Source of the DNA: Streptomyces sp. RB17
GTDB taxonomy: Bacteria; Actinomycetota; Actinomycetes; Streptomycetales; Streptomycetaceae
Direction of reading: 5' to 3'
DNA: 64,000 nucleotides
Assembly: GCF_009604455.1 (NCBI RefSeq)
Contig: NZ_WEGL01000015.1
Coordinates: forward strand, 19,128 to 83,127
Shown: one piece after another, positions 60,215 to 64,000 of the stretch
Layout of the letters: the number at the start of each line of letters is the position of its first letter
Position numbering within the stretch: the stretch's first letter is position 1
Translations under genes and position numbers: made by a program
Notes under the pieces: model-generated
Database searches by the model: none
Told to the model about the DNA's origin: nothing
What the model saw: the letters and a program-made list of their open reading frames with translations, nothing else

Positions 60215-60733
60215 TTGCTCACCTGCCACGAGCTGCTCGGCCACGCGGCAACCGCCGCCCACCACTATGCAGCCGCCTCCCGCGCTGTCTCAGACTGCTT
60301 CATCGGTGGGCCGTCTCAACTCCATTGCATTTCCCAACTCTTCGCCGCTCTGCCCGGCTATACCGTCACTCGCTCGCCCCGGCGCGGCAAGAAGGAGTCC
60401 GCCGACTGTGATGCGCCCCTGCCTTTGACCTTCACGGAGTTCACCGCCGAGGTCCTGGCCTGGATAACGTGGTGGAACACCGAGCATCGCCCCGACGGCC
60501 TGAGCGGCCAGAGCCCCGTCGAGGCATGGCAGAGGGACCTCACGCCGCTCTCTGACATCCCTGAGGCCGCTGCGTGGGCTCTGATGCTGGAGGGCGAGGG
60601 TCGGGCGTGGAAGCTGACCAGCCACGGGGTGCGCTGGCGAGGCCGTGACTACGTCGGCGCGTGGATGGCCGGTCAGGCCGGCCGCAGTGTCCGTATCCGG
60701 TACATACCCCATCACGATCATGGCGGATGGTGA
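60215..60733 (+). pseudogene. Mu/TniA-like transposase, C-terminal fragment
   Basis: The frame carries the end of a DDE integrase core and the Mu-transposase C-terminal beta-barrel: LFAALPGYTVTRSPRRGKKE, TFTEFTAEVLAWITWWNTEH, GQSPVEAWQRDLTPLSDIPE, AWKLTSHGVRWRGRDYVGAW, GQAGRSVRIRYIPHHD. The W-W-N-T-E-H-R-P and P-V-E-A-W motifs are standard. The catalytic core upstream is missing, and the start codon shown is arbitrary. It converges with the TOTE-type helicase; transposases of this type are typical companions of such systems. Confidence 0.7.
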
Positions 60734-60826
60734 GCAATCGGTAGCTCCTCCTCGGTCAAGGCGGTGACAGTGAGTGAGGTATCCGTCGTCTTGATGATCG
60801 CCGGTTTGCCGACCGGGGTTCACCGG

Positions 60827-63496
60827 CTATGTGGTGAGGCGGGTCTCCTGCCCGCTCGTGGCCGGGTGAGTGGCGTGCCAGGCTTCCCAGATCTCGGCGC
60901 GGAGTCTGCCGCGTGATGGTACGTGCATGCCCTGGTCGCGTGCCCAGGCCCGTACCTCGGCCACGTTCGGCGCCGGGGCCACGGACCGGGGCCGCCGGGC
61001 GGTGGGGACAGGTGCGCCGGTCGGCGTGGGCGGCAGGTGCTCTGGAGTGGTGGTCGCGAAGCCGCGGCGTTCGAGGATGCGGCGGCGCTTGTGGTGCATG
61101 CGTTCCAGGAGGGGGGCGTTGGCGTCGAGGTAGTCGTGGGCCTCGACGTGGGACTTCCGCGCTTCGGTGTTGCGCATGATCCGGCCGACCTGCTGGATGA
61201 CCCGGCCCTTGAACGAGATGGGACTGGTCAGGAAGAGCGTGTCGAGGCGTGGTGCGTCGAAGCCCTCGCCGGCGAGTTTGTCGATCGCCAGGAGCACCAG
61301 CGGTTCATCGTGTTCCTCGGACAGGGCAGAACGGACCCGGGCGCGCTCGGTCGGTGGCATGCCGCCGTGCAGGATCAGCGGGGTGATGCCGTGAGGTTGG
61401 AGGGCTTCGGCGAGCTGCTGGAGGTGTTCGAGGCGGTTGGTCAGGGCCAGGCTGCAGCGGCCGCGTCGGGCGGCGTCGGCGATGTCCGCAGCGATCAGCT
61501 GATTGCGGGCGTCGTGGTGGGCGAGTTGGTTGTAGATGGCCTGGATCGAGGCGCCGTCGGTGCCCGGTTCGTCGGTGGTGAAGGTGGTGGGGTGCACGAT
61601 GAGGTGCTTGGCGAAGGTGCTGGTGTCGTCGATCTCGTGGCGGATCGGGCCGCACTGCATCGTGATCAACGGGTCCATCTGGTCTGCCCGGTAGGGGGTG
61701 GCGGACAGCCCGATGAAGCGCGGTGCCTTCGCTCGGCGGATCGCGGCTTCGGCGCCGGGTGCGCCGACGGCGTGGCACTCATCCACGATGACCAGCCCGT
61801 ACCCGTTGAGTAGGTCGTCGGGGGCGTCGCGGTGGGACAGCGTCTGCAGCATGATCAGGTCGACGATGTGGCCGCGACGGTCTTTGCCGCCGCCGAGCGA
61901 GCCGACCGGGCTGTCGCCCAAGTCCAGGAAGGCGGCCAGACGCTCCTGCCACTGGGTCAGCAGTTCTGCCCGGTTCACGATCACTGCGGTCGGGGTGTGG
62001 TGGTGGGCGATCAGGGCGCAGGCCATGACGGTCTTGCCGGAGCCGGGTGGCGCGACCAGGATGCCCGCCGGATGGCCGCCCATCGCCTCCACAGCGGTGC
62101 GCTGGGTGGTGGTCAGCTCGCCTGTGAAGTGGGCGGTGATCGTAGGGGGTTCGGGCAGTTCGCTCGTGACGTCGAGGGTACCGCCGGCGGCGGCGATGAG
62201 CTGGGTGGCCTCGTCCACCAGGCCGCGGGGCAGTTTGAGCCAGTCGGGGTCGGATGCGTCGAAACAGCAGACGAGGCGCGGTGTGGCCCAGGTGGAGAAG
62301 CGCTGGTTCTGTTTGCGGTAGAACTCCGGGTTGTGGAACGACGCCGCGTGCTTGAGTGCGGCCAGCAGTTGCGGCGGCAATCCGGCTGTGGAGATCGAAA
62401 GCATCGCCGCGAGCCGGGCCTGGACGCGGCCGGGAGCCTTACCGAGTGCCTTGCGGCGGGGCTTGCGCCCCAGCTCCGGGGCGGTCGGGGAAGGTCCGGC
62501 CTTGACCGGGCCGAGCTTGTCGACGAGCACGTCGACGTCGGCCGGGGACAGCCGTTCGGTGCGTGCGAGGTGGGCGAACTGGTCGGGGTAGGGCTGCCAA
62601 GTGGCGGGGTCCACGAAGACGGTGGTGCCCTTGCCGCGGGAGACGCCGTGCAGCGGCAGCGCGATCAGGCTGCCGAACCGGAAGCGGCCCTTGGCCTTGC
62701 TCGGCAGGAAGTCCTGGGCGGGAAAGAGCCGGTCGTAGCTGGACAGCGCCATCTGCCCGCGGGCGTCGATCGCCTGGCGCAGCAGCGCCATCCCCAGGGC
62801 GCGGGCAGTGGCCGCCGCGACGGGCGCGGTGAAGAATGTCCACACGTGCGCGCCCTTCCCTGACCGGGAGATTTCGAGGACGGCGGGAACGCCCGCCTCA
62901 TGGCAGGCCGTGACGTACGCGCTCGCGTCGGCGCGCCAGTCGCTGCCGTCCTTGCCGTCGAAGTCGCACGCCAACAGCCGGCAGGTGTCGTCGGCCAGCA
63001 GCGGATACAGCCCGATGTGCAGCTCGCTGCGGCCCTGACAGGTCGGGTCCAGATGGCGGTAGACGGTTTCGTCGGTCAGCGGCCAGAACACCCGGTCCTC
63101 GTCGGCTTTGTTCTTGTCGAACGGGTTGTCCTCGGCCGGGCTCCAGCCGGTCCGGCCGGACCTGGCGCTGACCCATCGCTTCGCGTAGACGTCCTCGCGG
63201 CCTGCGAACAGGGACCTAAACAGGGTGATCTTCGCCTCGGCACTGGATGAGGCGTCCGCATACGGCAGCCCGCCGGGCCCGGCTGGTGGAAGTGCTGGGA
63301 CGGCCTCGGAAGCAGGCGGCATGTCGACAGGTGCAGTCTGGGTGTCTCGGCTCAGGAGGCTGCACAGCCGGGCGTTGTCCGCTCTCAGCCGGGCAATCTC
63401 CCCGCGAAGCTCTGCGTTCTCCTCCAGCACAACGTCGAGACGGATGCGCAATTCATCGGGATCGAGGTAGTCGGACCAGTCCTCCACGGTTCCCAT
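60827..63496 (-). CDS. TOTE-type primase-helicase with Lsr2-like C-terminal domain
   Basis: An 889-residue fusion. Residues 15-50 form a coiled coil (LDVVLEENAELRGEIARLRA). Residues about 85-330 match the archaeo-eukaryotic primase domain of TOTE conflict systems: LLACDFDGKDGSDWRADASA (177-183, catalytic D-F-D), LEISRSGKGAHVWTFF (S-x-S-G-K-G-x-H-x-W, 210-219). Residues about 450-800 are an SF2 helicase: Walker A VAPPGSGKT (481-489), LVIVDECHAVG (DECH, 572-575), GLSATPYRAD (598-604), VIQQVGRIMR (767-775). After a Pro-rich linker, VAEVRAWARDQGMHVPSRGR then LRAEIWEAWHATHP (847-878) is an Lsr2 C-terminal DNA-binding domain with its R-G-R motif. ATG 63496 is the start. The protein likely senses or processes invading or transposon DNA; that role is inference. 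Confidence 0.88.
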   Translation of the reverse strand: MGTVEDWSDYLDPDELRIRLDVVLEENAELRGEIARLRADNARLCSLLSRDTQTAPVDMPPASEAVPALPPAGPGGLPYADASSSAEAKITLFRSLFAGREDVYAKRWVSARSGRTGWSPAEDNPFDKNKADEDRVFWPLTDETVYRHLDPTCQGRSELHIGLYPLLADDTCRLLACDFDGKDGSDWRADASAYVTACHEAGVPAVLEISRSGKGAHVWTFFTAPVAAATARALGMALLRQAIDARGQMALSSYDRLFPAQDFLPSKAKGRFRFGSLIALPLHGVSRGKGTTVFVDPATWQPYPDQFAHLARTERLSPADVDVLVDKLGPVKAGPSPTAPELGRKPRRKALGKAPGRVQARLAAMLSISTAGLPPQLLAALKHAASFHNPEFYRKQNQRFSTWATPRLVCCFDASDPDWLKLPRGLVDEATQLIAAAGGTLDVTSELPEPPTITAHFTGELTTTQRTAVEAMGGHPAGILVAPPGSGKTVMACALIAHHHTPTAVIVNRAELLTQWQERLAAFLDLGDSPVGSLGGGKDRRGHIVDLIMLQTLSHRDAPDDLLNGYGLVIVDECHAVGAPGAEAAIRRAKAPRFIGLSATPYRADQMDPLITMQCGPIRHEIDDTSTFAKHLIVHPTTFTTDEPGTDGASIQAIYNQLAHHDARNQLIAADIADAARRGRCSLALTNRLEHLQQLAEALQPHGITPLILHGGMPPTERARVRSALSEEHDEPLVLLAIDKLAGEGFDAPRLDTLFLTSPISFKGRVIQQVGRIMRNTEARKSHVEAHDYLDANAPLLERMHHKRRRILERRGFATTTPEHLPPTPTGAPVPTARRPRSVAPAPNVAEVRAWARDQGMHVPSRGRLRAEIWEAWHATHPATSGQETRLTT

Positions 63497-63697
63497 GATC
63501 CAGACTGCGCGTGCGTCACGCAGCGAAACCAGTCAGGTTTCCCTCTCCCGACGCCCCTGTTTCGCAGTGGGGTAGATGGAGCGCTTGGGAGCGGACGGTG
63601 ATCCGGGTCCGTACGGCTGTGCCGGTGTATGCGTCGCCGTGTGCGGACCGGCAGTGCCGTTCAGGAGCAGTACCGCGAAGGCAGCGGCGATCACAGC
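63497..63697. other. upstream region of the TOTE-type gene
   Basis: Should contain the promoter of the primase-helicase. A minus-strand frame ending at 63533 (GPHTATHTPAQPYGPGSPSA then PKRSIYPTAKQGRRE) could be the tail of a truncated protein. I cannot support it as a gene. Confidence 0.3.
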
Positions 63698-63845
63698 CGG
63701 GCCTGCCAGGCCGGCCACCGCGTCGCCTTCGCCACCGCGTCCGAATGGGTCGACCGCCTGGCCGCCGCCCACCACGCCGGACGCCTCCAGGCCAAGCTCA
63801 CCAAGCTCGGCCGCTACCCGCTGATCGTGATCGACGAAGTGGGCT
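63698..63845 (+). pseudogene. IS21-family IstB fragment
   Basis: ACQAGHRVAFATASEWVDRL, AAAHHAGRLQAKLTKLGRYP, LIVIDEVG is the segment of IstB from after Walker A to Walker B (L-I-V-I-D-E-V-G). Both sides leave the family abruptly. It is not the missing part of the IstB tail at 41493 in any way I can demonstrate. Confidence 0.7.
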
Positions 63846-64000
63846 GTGCGCCACGACTGGAGACTGGGACTTGAGTGGCTGTTGTCGTTCCGAATCTGAG
63901 GGCGGCGTTTTCGCTGGTCAGGCATAGCGTGGGTGACCCGGTGGGAGTGGTGGCATGTCGTGTCGTCGCTCCCCGGGAGGTTGCGGATGCCGTCCGTCGT

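Noticed and set aside
63987..64000. Start of a new gene at the right edge (ATG after GGGAGG)
   Set aside because: The ribosome-binding site is good, but only four or five codons are visible, too few to support a gene.

Overview
The window looks like a stretch of a Streptomyces-type chromosome arm or genomic island. The evidence is uniformly high GC, strongly G/C-biased third positions, GTG and TTG starts, twin-arginine and lipobox signal peptides, an LAxTG cell-wall sorting signal, Lsr2-like and CspA-like proteins, and actinobacterial regulator families. Insertion-sequence debris is very dense: IS3, IS4, IS5, IS21, IS110, IS256, IS630, IS701, IS982, ISAs1, IS200/IS605 and a Mu/TniA-like transposase are all present, most of them broken. 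Between the debris lie short accessory cassettes of one to four genes. I see no ribosomal or other housekeeping operon and no CRISPR array.

Layout. 0-8.8 kb: a truncated Tat-exported flavin amine oxidase, a large secreted protein with beta-sandwich-like sequence, a mosaic of IS256 and IS5 pieces, a divergent SDR/XRE pair, a membrane acyltransferase and a GNAT enzyme. 8.9-13.6 kb: a decayed IS701-type transposase, a DUF3224 protein, a small zinc-ribbon protein, and a TetR regulator divergent from a dihydroxyphthalate-decarboxylase-like protein. 13.6-17.7 kb: a DUF308/HdeD-like membrane protein and a histidine kinase/response regulator pair, bracketed by inverted IS982-type sequences. 17.8-24.0 kb: a chimeric IS701 transposase, then a 4.5-kb segment bounded by 155-bp direct repeats that carry a tRNA-Arg-like 3' end and its terminator. 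That segment holds cold-shock proteins, an IS982-type element with 25-bp inverted repeats, an NTF2-like protein and a LysR regulator. 24.0-29.2 kb: a decapitated XRE/TPR regulator with two downstream genes, a TetR/NmrA-like divergent pair and an ISAs1 transposase.

29.3-46.5 kb: tRNA-Trp, an ECF41-type sigma factor divergent from its AhpD-like partner, an IS3 relic with an intact IS4 element beside it (target duplication visible), two members of a putative secreted HNH-like family, a DHFR-like/VOC pair, IS110, DinB, HAD, methyltransferase, a broken TnpB, an FGE-like protein and a phosphotransferase. 46.5-58.6 kb: a LysE exporter between two IS630 tails, a Tat-exported hydrolase, a PadR-controlled ABC exporter operon with a perfect operator palindrome, a dienelactone-hydrolase-like protein, a third (frameshifted) HNH-like lipoprotein, a secreted HExH protein and a lipoprotein. 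58.6-64 kb: IS200/IS605 debris, a sortase-anchored repeat protein, a TniA-like transposase tail and an 889-residue primase-helicase of the TOTE conflict-system type with an Lsr2-like C-terminal domain. This last locus is the best candidate for a biologically interesting and poorly described system.

The genes do not form one pathway. The recurring design is a regulator plus one or two divergently transcribed enzymes (SDR/XRE, TetR/decarboxylase-like, TetR/NmrA, LysR/NTF2, ECF41/AhpD, PadR/ABC). Each cassette is separated from the next by transposase remnants, as expected of a region built by repeated insertion and deletion.
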